Positions 1 through 7,151 of a stretch of 12,432 bases of DNA are shown piece after piece. Made by a program: the position numbers and the translations under genes. Where the stretch lies: contig CAZTAO010000089.1 in NCBI GenBank assembly GCA_964611645.1, positions 1 through 12,432 of the forward strand. The letters are read 5' to 3'. Origin of the DNA: CAZTAO01 sp964611645. GTDB lineage: Bacteria; Armatimonadota; UBA5829. Each line of letters opens with the position of its first letter. Within the stretch, counting starts at the first letter, position 1. The notes below the pieces were generated by a model. The model ran no database searches, was not told where the DNA came from, and saw only the letters and a list, made by a program, of their open reading frames with translations.

Positions 1-2
1 AG

Positions 3-1769
3 GACGACTCGCAGAAGTCCGACTGGCATCTGGCCACAGCGATGATGACAGGGTACACGTCCCGTTGGCCGCTTCAGATACCGACAGACACTGACGTTGA
101 GCCCTACAAGAAGTGGAATGGGAATCGCTTCGACAAAAGCTTCGGTCGGTACCTGATATACTCGTCGGTGATGGGCTACGGTTTGGGTGATTTCTCCCAC
201 TACACAATTGAAGGGCAGTCAAGATGGCTTTCTCAGCGGATCGACGAGGAGATGGGCCGGAACGAGCCTACGATGCGGGAGTTTGTGGCGTCCCTGACCA
301 AGCGACAGAAGACACTGTGGGATGCTTGGCAGAATCTATCGTCTCACTCCAGTCTGTATCGCAAGCTGGGTCCTGATATGTGGAGACAGATATGGGGTAC
401 GGAGGTTGACGAGATAGAGGAAGAGACTCTCGAAACCACCATGCCGTCAGCTAAGAGCGCATTCCTCCGTACTCTTGGCCCTAGGAAGAAAGCCGTGTTT
501 GAGCAATATGTGTCTCCGTATCTGATCGACCGCGAATCGGGAAAGCTGGACCTCAATGAGGCCCGAAAATGGGTACTTTCCAGAGTCTTCTCATTGGGCT
601 GGACTCCCGAACTCTTAGGCGAATTCGATGCTCGCGCCGGCTCTTTCGACAGATACGGCCGCGCCGGGCACAAACCAGAACGAATTGGCAAGAAGTATCA
701 GTGGATCGCCTTTCACGAGTACTTGGCGCATGTGGCGGATCATCTTATGCTGGAGGGTGAATACCATGAGGGGGCAGCCGCAGCCTACGGGAGTCCGAAG
801 GAGATAGGCGTGCGGGATATCGACCCCTCTTTTCTGATCGGCAATGATCGAGTCCAGGCTACCGACTCGGACCGTGCTGCCTGGTGGACTCCTGTGTCGT
901 ATAGCTTCGAGGTAGTAACGCGTGAGGAACAGGAGTACTGGGCGCTCAATTGTTACGACGTTCCTTCCCCTGCGGATCTCATCGAAGTTCACGACCCGGC
1001 AGGGGTAGTCTGGCTGGCTCTGCATTCGAACTTCACTTGGAGGGAGAAAAGGACGGATGAGTCGGATTACCGGACGCCGTGGCGCGAGATGTGGTGCCAC
1101 ATAAGATGTTATCTAGTAAAGAGGAATCACTGCAGGACTATGACCAACTGGCTCAAACCCCGCAATTTCTGGGGTAAATGGATGCCTGAACCGACCACTC
1201 TTGATGATGTTTTCGCAGGAGAGTTTCCCTGGGCACCGGCGTGCAACTTCCCTGAAGTAAAAGGCGATTGGATAGACGTAGCTCAGGGCGGCCCGCGTGG
1301 CGCACCACATCCGATAGCGCTCACGGCATGTGCCTACAACGGCGTCTCGGAATACGATTGCTCCGTTCGCGAGGAAGCGGGTGCGTTGCTTCCGTCCAGC
1401 CTGTTGGTCGGTTTGTTGGGTCTAGACTGGGCAGGAACGGGCCTCGACTACTCCGACAAGTCCGGGCGGGTGGTCATTGCAGATCCAGGGCTGGAGGCAG
1501 AACAATCCGGCGCGTTACTGATGAGGAAGGACTTCTACACGGAAACGGTCGCGCAGAGTCAGTACGACCTTGTGTGGACGATCCTAGGAGCGCGCGAGCT
1601 TCTCGGTGATGATGGCCATTCTCTCCCAGGGTGCCTGTCTTTCTCAGGGGCATACAGAATGCTGAACGGTAGGCTGGTCGGGCAGTTGCAGGAACATTTC
1701 GAGGCATTCTCTCGGTATGAAGACTGGAGCAAGAAATGGGATGGGCAAGTATTTCACAAGCTCAAGTAG
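3..1769 (+). CDS. C-terminal part of a large unidentified protein (5' partial)
   Basis: The frame is open to the left window edge. The first methionine is at 42, but in-frame codons continue upstream without a stop and no ribosome site precedes that ATG, so the true start is probably outside the window. At least 588 residues are present. The protein is soluble-looking, rich in Trp and acidic residues, and has no membrane segment. Counting from the Met at 42, recognisable stretches are ERIGKKYQWIAFHE (about 213-226) and RDIDPSFL (about 258-265), followed by a Trp pair in AAWW. From memory, this combination recurs in the C-terminal part of very large bacterial NTPase proteins, including STAND/NACHT-type ones found in defence islands. 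That recollection is not verified, and no NTPase motif (Walker A/B) lies in the visible part. It ends 179 nt before the flavin-reductase-like gene. Presence of a gene is confident; function is open. Confidence 0.72.
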   Translation, partial: DDSQKSDWHLATAMMTGYTSRWPLQIPTDTDVEPYKKWNGNRFDKSFGRYLIYSSVMGYGLGDFSHYTIEGQSRWLSQRIDEEMGRNEPTMREFVASLTKRQKTLWDAWQNLSSHSSLYRKLGPDMWRQIWGTEVDEIEEETLETTMPSAKSAFLRTLGPRKKAVFEQYVSPYLIDRESGKLDLNEARKWVLSRVFSLGWTPELLGEFDARAGSFDRYGRAGHKPERIGKKYQWIAFHEYLAHVADHLMLEGEYHEGAAAAYGSPKEIGVRDIDPSFLIGNDRVQATDSDRAAWWTPVSYSFEVVTREEQEYWALNCYDVPSPADLIEVHDPAGVVWLALHSNFTWREKRTDESDYRTPWREMWCHIRCYLVKRNHCRTMTNWLKPRNFWGKWMPEPTTLDDVFAGEFPWAPACNFPEVKGDWIDVAQGGPRGAPHPIALTACAYNGVSEYDCSVREEAGALLPSSLLVGLLGLDWAGTGLDYSDKSGRVVIADPGLEAEQSGALLMRKDFYTETVAQSQYDLVWTILGARELLGDDGHSLPGCLSFSGAYRMLNGRLVGQLQEHFEAFSRYEDWSKKWDGQVFHKLK

Positions 1770-1948
1770 TCGGTGTGTGAATCGGCGTCGAATAGTGACC
1801 CACCTTGCCGAACCCGCCAGCGTTCCATCCGGACCAGGAGGCAAGCGCGTCGGCCACGGGACCACCGCCGGACCTACCTCGTGCGGGTGGGGCACAACTG
1901 GACGCCGGCCGACAGGTAGACACGGCCTGAAACGTCATGAGGAATACA

Positions 1949-2476
1949 ATGACAAATCGCACCCCCGTCGATTTCGCCGAGATCATTGAACCGCTGTATC
2001 GCCAGACGAATGCGCACGAGACTGGCACAGGCGTGCTGCTGACATCGTGTGACGGTCGCGGACGCTCAAACGTGATGACCATCGGCTGGGGCCTGTACGG
2101 CTGGTTCTATCATACGAACCCAGTTGCGGTGGTCGCCGTGCGGCCGGCGTGCTACACCCACGAACTGCTGGATGCGGTAGGCGAGTTCGTCCTGTGTGTG
2201 CCGACGGAGGAGATCCGGGACGCTGTGGCATTCTGTGGCGACAAGTCCGGACGCGACTGTGATAAGTTCCGGGTGTGTGGCCTCACGGAGACACCTTCCG
2301 TGTTGGTCCAACCGTCGTCTATCGCGGAGTGCCCCATCAGTGTGGAGTGCCGCATCTACCATTATCAGCGCCCGCCCCATATGATTCTGACCCCAGAGCA
2401 TAGGCAGGCGCCAGTAGAACAGCAGCACACAATCTACTTTGCCGAGGTCATTGGGGCGTTCTCGAGGCGGGAGTAA
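1949..2476 (+). CDS. Flavin reductase-like domain protein
   Basis: This 175-residue protein has the size and pattern of the flavin-reductase-like (FMN-binding split-barrel) family. Characteristic stretches are NVMTIGWGLYG near the N-terminus, then AVRPACYTHELL, GEFVLCVPTEE and FCGDKSGRDCDKF in the middle. Family members bind FMN and either use NAD(P)H to reduce flavin or act as flavoredoxin-like electron carriers; the partner cannot be read from sequence. I chose the ATG at 1949 over the in-frame ATG at 1937 because GAGGA (1939-1943) sits 5 nt before it. It has its own 179-nt upstream gap and converges with the DUF4236 gene, so it is probably a single-gene unit. It has no obvious link to the kinase locus. 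Confidence 0.85.
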   Translation: MTNRTPVDFAEIIEPLYRQTNAHETGTGVLLTSCDGRGRSNVMTIGWGLYGWFYHTNPVAVVAVRPACYTHELLDAVGEFVLCVPTEEIRDAVAFCGDKSGRDCDKFRVCGLTETPSVLVQPSSIAECPISVECRIYHYQRPPHMILTPEHRQAPVEQQHTIYFAEVIGAFSRRE

Positions 2477-2628
2477 GGATATATCGTTCGATCCCCTGTC
2501 ACATCAGCATATATGCCGTCAGTTGCGACTGGACGACTGGGAGATTGGGGATTACTGGTGTAAGGCACTAACGGCGGACCGGGGTTGGATAGCGTAGTCC
2601 AGCTGATCCTCTTCCGATCCCGACGTCT

Positions 2629-3279
2629 TCAGCGGTTGGTTGGCAACCTGAAAGGCAGATCGATCACATCTGCCTGTCCTGGGGCAACGTGTAGGTTGCC
2701 AATGCGCACTGCGGCGTAGACGCTGTCGTTCATGTCTACCGGCTCAAATCTCAGATTACCTGTTCTCGTAACACCCGGCGGAAGCATCCCGCCAAGCCCT
2801 TCCGATGCAAGACACCTGTACATTCGTCCTGAGTTGTCCACGACTATCGCGTATCCCTGACGAGGATCGAGTCCCGGCAGCGGCGGCATAAGCAGAGGCC
2901 GGGTTGGCGAGGTGTTCGAAAGCGAGACCCTCGCAACACATTCGTGAGACCCCAAGGAAACAGTTTCCAGCCAGAACAGCGCATCACCGCGACGGATGCG
3001 GTTCAACGGCACCTGAATAGTGATCACGGGCGTGTCCATCGCCGTGGGTTCAATATCGGGAACTGGAGTTGTAGATCCACCGGGTTTGGCACGGCGCTTC
3101 CCAAAGTACTTTCGGTAGCCAATCCCGGTACCGGGGATGCCGCCTGACACATAATCGCCTCGGGGCCCCGTGCCGATTCTGAAGCCGGGGAGCCCCACAC
3201 TGTATCCTATCCCGCGTTTGCTCAGGTTGACGCGGAATAACTTGCCGATATTCCAGCTCTTTCTGAAGAACCAGCCCAC
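2629..3279 (-). CDS. DUF4236 domain protein, divergent from the FHA/PP2C/vWA/kinase operon
   Basis: Residues 2-59 fit the DUF4236 family: GWFFRKSWNIGKLFRVNLSKRG-type start, then GLPGFRIGTGPRG and GIPGTGIGYRKYF, a Gly-rich beta-repeat pattern of unknown function. A Pro/Thr-rich linker (about 62-85) follows, then about 130 residues that look like beta-strands (VPLNRIRRGDALFWLETVSL, YAIVVDNSGRMYRCLAS, YAAVRIGNLHVAPGQ) and might form a beta-sandwich. I place the start at the GTG at 3279-3277: it gives the canonical DUF4236 N-terminus, and GGAGG lies 8 nt upstream on the minus strand. A longer frame back to an ATG at 3495 would overlap the FHA gene and add sequence unlike the family. The length is 216 residues with no signal peptide or membrane segment. 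The divergent arrangement suggests shared control with the operon. Confidence 0.78.
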   Translation of the reverse strand: MGWFFRKSWNIGKLFRVNLSKRGIGYSVGLPGFRIGTGPRGDYVSGGIPGTGIGYRKYFGKRRAKPGGSTTPVPDIEPTAMDTPVITIQVPLNRIRRGDALFWLETVSLGSHECVARVSLSNTSPTRPLLMPPLPGLDPRQGYAIVVDNSGRMYRCLASEGLGGMLPPGVTRTGNLRFEPVDMNDSVYAAVRIGNLHVAPGQADVIDLPFRLPTNR

Positions 3280-3316
3280 AAAGGTTTCCTCCAACAGTAC
3301 CGTATTCACCAACCAA

Positions 3317-3345
3317 TTGTCTTGTTCCTTTGCAGTTTGTAAAAA
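3317..3345 (+). promoter_or_regulatory. Candidate promoter for the FHA-PP2C-vWA-kinase operon
   Basis: In the 186-nt divergent region between the DUF4236 start and the FHA start, TTGTCT (3317-3322) is followed 17 nt later by TAAAAA (3340-3345), a passable sigma70-type -35/-10 pair. It would leave a leader of about 115 nt before the FHA start codon. The match to consensus is only moderate and the region is locally AT-richer, so this is tentative. I did not find an equally good minus-strand promoter for DUF4236. Confidence 0.25.
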
Positions 3346-3465
3346 TGAATAAACCGATAACGGGCAGGATTGCACTAAGTCTACGCCGAATATGCATGTG
3401 TTGCGTGGAGACAATCGCGAAAAGAACTGTCCTGCATAAGCATCTTCATACCGGGAGGCACATAA

Positions 3466-4008
3466 ATGACACAGTGTCCATGCTGCGGAGTTCAAGTGGA
3501 CGATGCCGTTACCATTTGCCCCGACTGTGGTACTCAGTTTGGAGCGTCAGCTCCTCCTGCTAACCCCTCAGAGCCTTGTGAGGCGCCCACGAGTCCGCCT
3601 GACGAGACTACCGGACTGCCTGGACCCGTCCCTAGACAGGGTGTCAGTGATCAGAGTCTGGCAAAGATAACCCTCAAGAGAGCAGGTGCGCTTACAGATC
3701 AGTCGTTCAATCTTGGCGAGGTCACTGTGATAGGCCGATTCGATCCGGATACCGGCCCAGTGGACGTTGATCTGGGCATTGTGCCTGAATCCGTGTATAT
3801 CTCGCGTCACCACGCCGAAATCAGCAAGAAGGCCAACGGCAGTTGGGCCGTTCGAGACCTTGGATCATCCAACGGGACATTCCTTCGTGACAGGTCCTCG
3901 GGCAAGTTCGGAAGAGTTGAGGGTGACGGCACCGTGGTTGATGGAGACGAGATAGCACTCGGAAATGCCGTCTTCGTTTTCAACACTGGACAGCAAGCCA
4001 CGCCATGA
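3466..4008 (+). CDS. Zinc ribbon-FHA domain protein (phosphothreonine reader)
   Basis: The 180-residue protein starts with a CxxC...CxxC zinc ribbon (Cys4, Cys7, Cys18, Cys21). A Pro/Thr-rich linker (about 29-60) follows, then an FHA domain (about 65-177). The hallmark FHA residues are visible: Gly90-Arg91 in VIGRFD, Ser113-Arg-His115-His in ISRHHAEI, and Ser134-Ser-Asn136-Gly in SSNGTFL, then DGDEIALGNAVFVF. FHA domains bind phosphothreonine peptides, so the likely role is to read marks made by the downstream kinase; this is inference from family and operon. The start is supported by GGGAGG about 7 nt upstream. The stop overlaps the next start in ATGA (4005-4008), indicating translational coupling. 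It is the first gene of the operon. The kinase at the operon's end also begins with a zinc ribbon. Confidence 0.92.
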   Translation: MTQCPCCGVQVDDAVTICPDCGTQFGASAPPANPSEPCEAPTSPPDETTGLPGPVPRQGVSDQSLAKITLKRAGALTDQSFNLGEVTVIGRFDPDTGPVDVDLGIVPESVYISRHHAEISKKANGSWAVRDLGSSNGTFLRDRSSGKFGRVEGDGTVVDGDEIALGNAVFVFNTGQQATP

Positions 4009-5708
4009 GCAATGACACGGAACCCACAGGTATCTCGGAGGGTTCTTCAGGTGGACGCTTGGCTGATGGTGTTGACGAACTCCCGTGCCTAGATGAACAG
4101 ATAGAGACTGTCGCCGGCGGTCCAGATGTCCTGCCTGAAGGGTATGTGCTCAGCGACGGCGAGGCCAGCATCGTTGTCGGAAAGGTGCTCTCAACCGGTG
4201 CCCTACGACAGTATGCCGGCACAACGAATGACGGGCATCCGGTAACCATTCTGGAGTCCACTGATGAAACAGCAAGCGCCCAGCTAGAACGCATCTGCAG
4301 CGTCGTTGCGGCTGTCAAGTCTTCGATGCTGCCAGGAATACGCTATCGGCAGGAGAATGGCAACACCAGATACGTTGCACTGAGCCAGCCGTCTGGGCCC
4401 ACACTCGCTGAGGTAATGTCCTCACAGCTGCCGTTTCCACGCCTCGTCAACACGCTGGCGCAAGTCGCCTCCTGCCTTTCTGCCATGCATGAAACTGGCT
4501 GGCTGCATCTCGGCGTCCGCCCTGACAAGATCATCGTTTCTAAGCCTGTCTGTCTACAAGGTCTGGAGTACGTATGTGCTGTAGGCGGTAAGCCAGACTC
4601 TCCGTTTTACATCGCAGGGTATTCTGCGCCGGAACTCATATTGGAACAGGCAATGGACCCCCGAGCGGATATCTACTCCTTGGGCGCTATTCTGTACCAC
4701 GCTGTCACCGGCAAGCCAATTGCAGAGGCAGGTCCGGAGCTACTAGGTTGGCAGCCTCCCTCCCCGTTCGCCGGTGTGCCACAGGTACTTTCCCGCTGCC
4801 TGGGAACTCCGGATACACGCTTTTCTAGCATGAGTTCACTTCACAGCAGTCTTTTGCACTTGGCCAAGCACATAGCTCCTAAAGTCAGCTACAGCCTGGC
4901 TGGTGACACGACTATCGGACTGGAACCGTCAAGGACGACCAACCAGGACACTTATGGGTTCATGAATGGCAAGTCTGAGTCCGACGAGGGAAGCTGCGCT
5001 TGGGCAGTTCTTTGTGTGGCCGACGGTATGGGGGGCATGACAGCCGGCGATGTGGCGAGCCAAGCCGCAGTGAGAGCCGTTTTCGAAGCGGCAGCAGCCA
5101 CTCTTGCAGGCAGCCCGGAACTAACAGCTGACAGTCAGTGCGCCGCTACTAAGCAGTGGGCAGTCTCTGCAAACGAAAGAGTGTGCCGCGCTCTTGAGGA
5201 GCGCGGCGCACGCGGCGGGACTACGCTGGTTTGCGCTTGTGTTCTCAACCGCCGTCTGACGATTGCACACGTTGGTGACTGCAGGATCTACCTGATTCGA
5301 GACGGGGACATTCTGGCGCTGACTCAGGATCACTCTCTGGCCATGGCTCTTGTCCTGCAAGACGAGATCAAGATGGATCAGGTGCGCGATCATCCAGACC
5401 GAAACAGGGTTACACGCTCTCTTGGGGACCGCAATCCGTTGCCGGAGTATTACGTTGATACACTTCAACAGACGCAGGAACGAAACTCGATGGAGTTGCG
5501 GCCAGGTGATATACTTCTGCTTTGTAGCGACGGCCTATGGGAGCCAGTGTTGGAGTCAGCAATGGTCGAGGTGCTGAACAAATGCAGTGGCCGACTGGGT
5601 GAAGCCGCGAGTAGGATGGTGACACTCGCATTGGAGCACGGTGCTCCGGACAATGCAACGGTAGCTTTGCTTGGGGTGGAAGAGATTTTGGTAGCGAAGG
5701 AGGGATAG
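4005..5708 (+). CDS. Pseudokinase-PP2C phosphatase fusion
   Basis: This 567-residue protein has two domains. Residues about 47-290 keep a protein-kinase outline: GYSAPELIL near 205-213 corresponds to the APE region, ADIYSLGAILYHAVTGKP is at 221-238, and TRFSSM is near 271. The catalytic parts are gone. The beta3 lysine position reads VTILE (80-84), the HRDxxPxN loop reads HLGVRPDK (168-175), and no DFG is present. Residues about 295-560 are a PP2C-type metal-dependent phosphatase with intact motifs: NQD (313-315), DGMGGMTAG (340-348), GGTTL (404-408), AHVGDCRIYLIRDG (421-434), SDG (508-510) and DN (549-550). The likely activity is phosphoserine/threonine hydrolysis on substrates of the kinase at 7152-9611, with the dead kinase domain acting as a binding or regulatory module. 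It overlaps the FHA gene by 4 nt. Confidence 0.92.
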   Translation: MSNDTEPTGISEGSSGGRLADGVDELPCLDEQIETVAGGPDVLPEGYVLSDGEASIVVGKVLSTGALRQYAGTTNDGHPVTILESTDETASAQLERICSVVAAVKSSMLPGIRYRQENGNTRYVALSQPSGPTLAEVMSSQLPFPRLVNTLAQVASCLSAMHETGWLHLGVRPDKIIVSKPVCLQGLEYVCAVGGKPDSPFYIAGYSAPELILEQAMDPRADIYSLGAILYHAVTGKPIAEAGPELLGWQPPSPFAGVPQVLSRCLGTPDTRFSSMSSLHSSLLHLAKHIAPKVSYSLAGDTTIGLEPSRTTNQDTYGFMNGKSESDEGSCAWAVLCVADGMGGMTAGDVASQAAVRAVFEAAAATLAGSPELTADSQCAATKQWAVSANERVCRALEERGARGGTTLVCACVLNRRLTIAHVGDCRIYLIRDGDILALTQDHSLAMALVLQDEIKMDQVRDHPDRNRVTRSLGDRNPLPEYYVDTLQQTQERNSMELRPGDILLLCSDGLWEPVLESAMVEVLNKCSGRLGEAASRMVTLALEHGAPDNATVALLGVEEILVAKEG

Positions 5709-5711
5709 ACC

Positions 5712-7112
5712 GTGCTAGACATCACCGTGAAGCCGCATCGTGCCAGCTTGAAAGCGAATGCTGCAGAGGCTCAGAAAGTCTTCCTGATGTTGAAGATGAT
5801 ACCAAATGCAGAGGTGGCTCAGGCTCGCCCCCCTGTGGCCATTGCTCTAGTCATTGACACTAGCGGCTCAATGATGGAATTTGCAAACCAGCAGCTGGCG
5901 TGCCAAGAGATATCGACGAGGGGCATTCAAGGACAGCAAGTCTCTTCTCGGGATGGCACTCACAACGCCGTCAACCTGACGTTGCCGACCAAGCTAGACC
6001 AGGCTATCGAGGCTGCGCACTATCTTGTGGATGATTCGCGCTTTGCGCCCGAAGACCAATTGACGATTGTGCATTTCGATGATAATGCTGCTGTATTGCT
6101 TCCTCTCACTCCGTTGTCCAACAAACAGGCCGCCCACCAAGCTGTAGAATCGTTGCGCAACCATTCCGGCGGCACCCAGATGTCAAAGGGCATGGAGATA
6201 GCTCGACAGCAGCTATCGGGTATTCCAGCGCAGACCGCAAAGCGGGTGTTCCTCCTGACAGACGGAAGGACCACAGACGAGGCTGCGTGCCTGCCTATTG
6301 CCGGGCAATTCGCAGAGACCAACACTCCCGTGGTTACCATCGGCATAGGCGAGGAGTACAACGAGAATCTGATGCGTGATTTGGCTGACATCAGCCAGGG
6401 CAGGCCTTACCACCTACAGACTATGGATGCCCTCCGTGAGATACTGGATGTTGAGATCGGATCATCTACACGGGAGGTCATCACTGATCTGCAAGCGACT
6501 GTATCAGCAGTCAAAGGCGTGGTTCTTGATAAGGTCGTGCGGGTATATCCTAGTCTCTCCGACGTGAGTGTGAGCACACAGCCATACAAGCTCGGCAATG
6601 TTGCGGCAGAGGATTATACAGTCTTCGTGTTCGAGTTCACCATCTCCGGAATATCACGGCCTCCAAGTCGAGCACGGATTATGCAAGTTGGTCTGGCGGG
6701 ATATGCACCAGCGTTGAGACGTCGGGACGAGTTCCCGCCACAAGACATCTTCGTGGCTTTCTCGCTGGACGCCGCCGCAATAGCTGCGGTTGACCCGGAA
6801 GTGCTTGGCTACGTACAGCAGATGAACGTGGATAGGCTAATGCAGGAGGCCGCTCGCTACGCTACGGTGGACGCCGGACGTGCCAGACAGACTCTCCAGG
6901 TGGCGATGGGTATGACCCGGAGCGTTGGCAACTCCGCTATGACGCGAATGCTTCGGGATGCAGAGGAAGAGCTGAATCAGACAGGCACGATCTCCGCGGG
7001 CACTCGCAAGACAATAGCGCTTGGCGGGCGCACCAAGACCGTGAAGACAGGTTCCTCGGAAGCTGGCCAAGCCCCATCGGAAGATGAGATACGCAGACTT
7101 ACCGGAGCGTAG
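5712..7112 (+). CDS. von Willebrand factor A (vWA) domain protein
   Basis: The start is GTG at 5712, 3 nt after the phosphatase stop, with AAGGAGGG (5697-5704) 7 nt upstream, so it is clearly in the operon. The protein has 466 residues. After an N-terminal beta segment, the vWA domain spans about 42-230 with a complete metal-ion-dependent adhesion site: DTSGSM (49-54), Thr155 in GGTQMSKG, and Asp184 in LLTDGRTT. A roughly 140-residue beta-rich region follows (about 245-345), then a helical stretch (about 350-425). The tail is basic and Thr-rich, containing TRKTIALGG and RTKTVKTG. There is no signal peptide or membrane anchor, so it is probably cytosolic. Such proteins pair with Ser/Thr kinases and PP2C phosphatases in TerY-like and YegL-like loci, where they are thought to scaffold or to be substrates; the exact role here is inferred. 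Confidence 0.9.
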   Translation: MLDITVKPHRASLKANAAEAQKVFLMLKMIPNAEVAQARPPVAIALVIDTSGSMMEFANQQLACQEISTRGIQGQQVSSRDGTHNAVNLTLPTKLDQAIEAAHYLVDDSRFAPEDQLTIVHFDDNAAVLLPLTPLSNKQAAHQAVESLRNHSGGTQMSKGMEIARQQLSGIPAQTAKRVFLLTDGRTTDEAACLPIAGQFAETNTPVVTIGIGEEYNENLMRDLADISQGRPYHLQTMDALREILDVEIGSSTREVITDLQATVSAVKGVVLDKVVRVYPSLSDVSVSTQPYKLGNVAAEDYTVFVFEFTISGISRPPSRARIMQVGLAGYAPALRRRDEFPPQDIFVAFSLDAAAIAAVDPEVLGYVQQMNVDRLMQEAARYATVDAGRARQTLQVAMGMTRSVGNSAMTRMLRDAEEELNQTGTISAGTRKTIALGGRTKTVKTGSSEAGQAPSEDEIRRLTGA

Positions 7113-7151
7113 AGCCCGGACGGTCCGAATCTGTAACAAGGGGTGCTATAG

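Noticed and set aside
2552..2561. TTACTGGTGT shared with 9643-9652
   Set aside because: A 10-bp match in two intergenic regions with no wider similarity; chance is sufficient explanation.
3280..3495. Longer DUF4236 frame starting at an ATG at 3495
   Set aside because: It would overlap the FHA start, adds sequence unlike the family, and has no better ribosome site. The GTG at 3279 has GGAGG at 8 nt and gives the canonical N-terminus.
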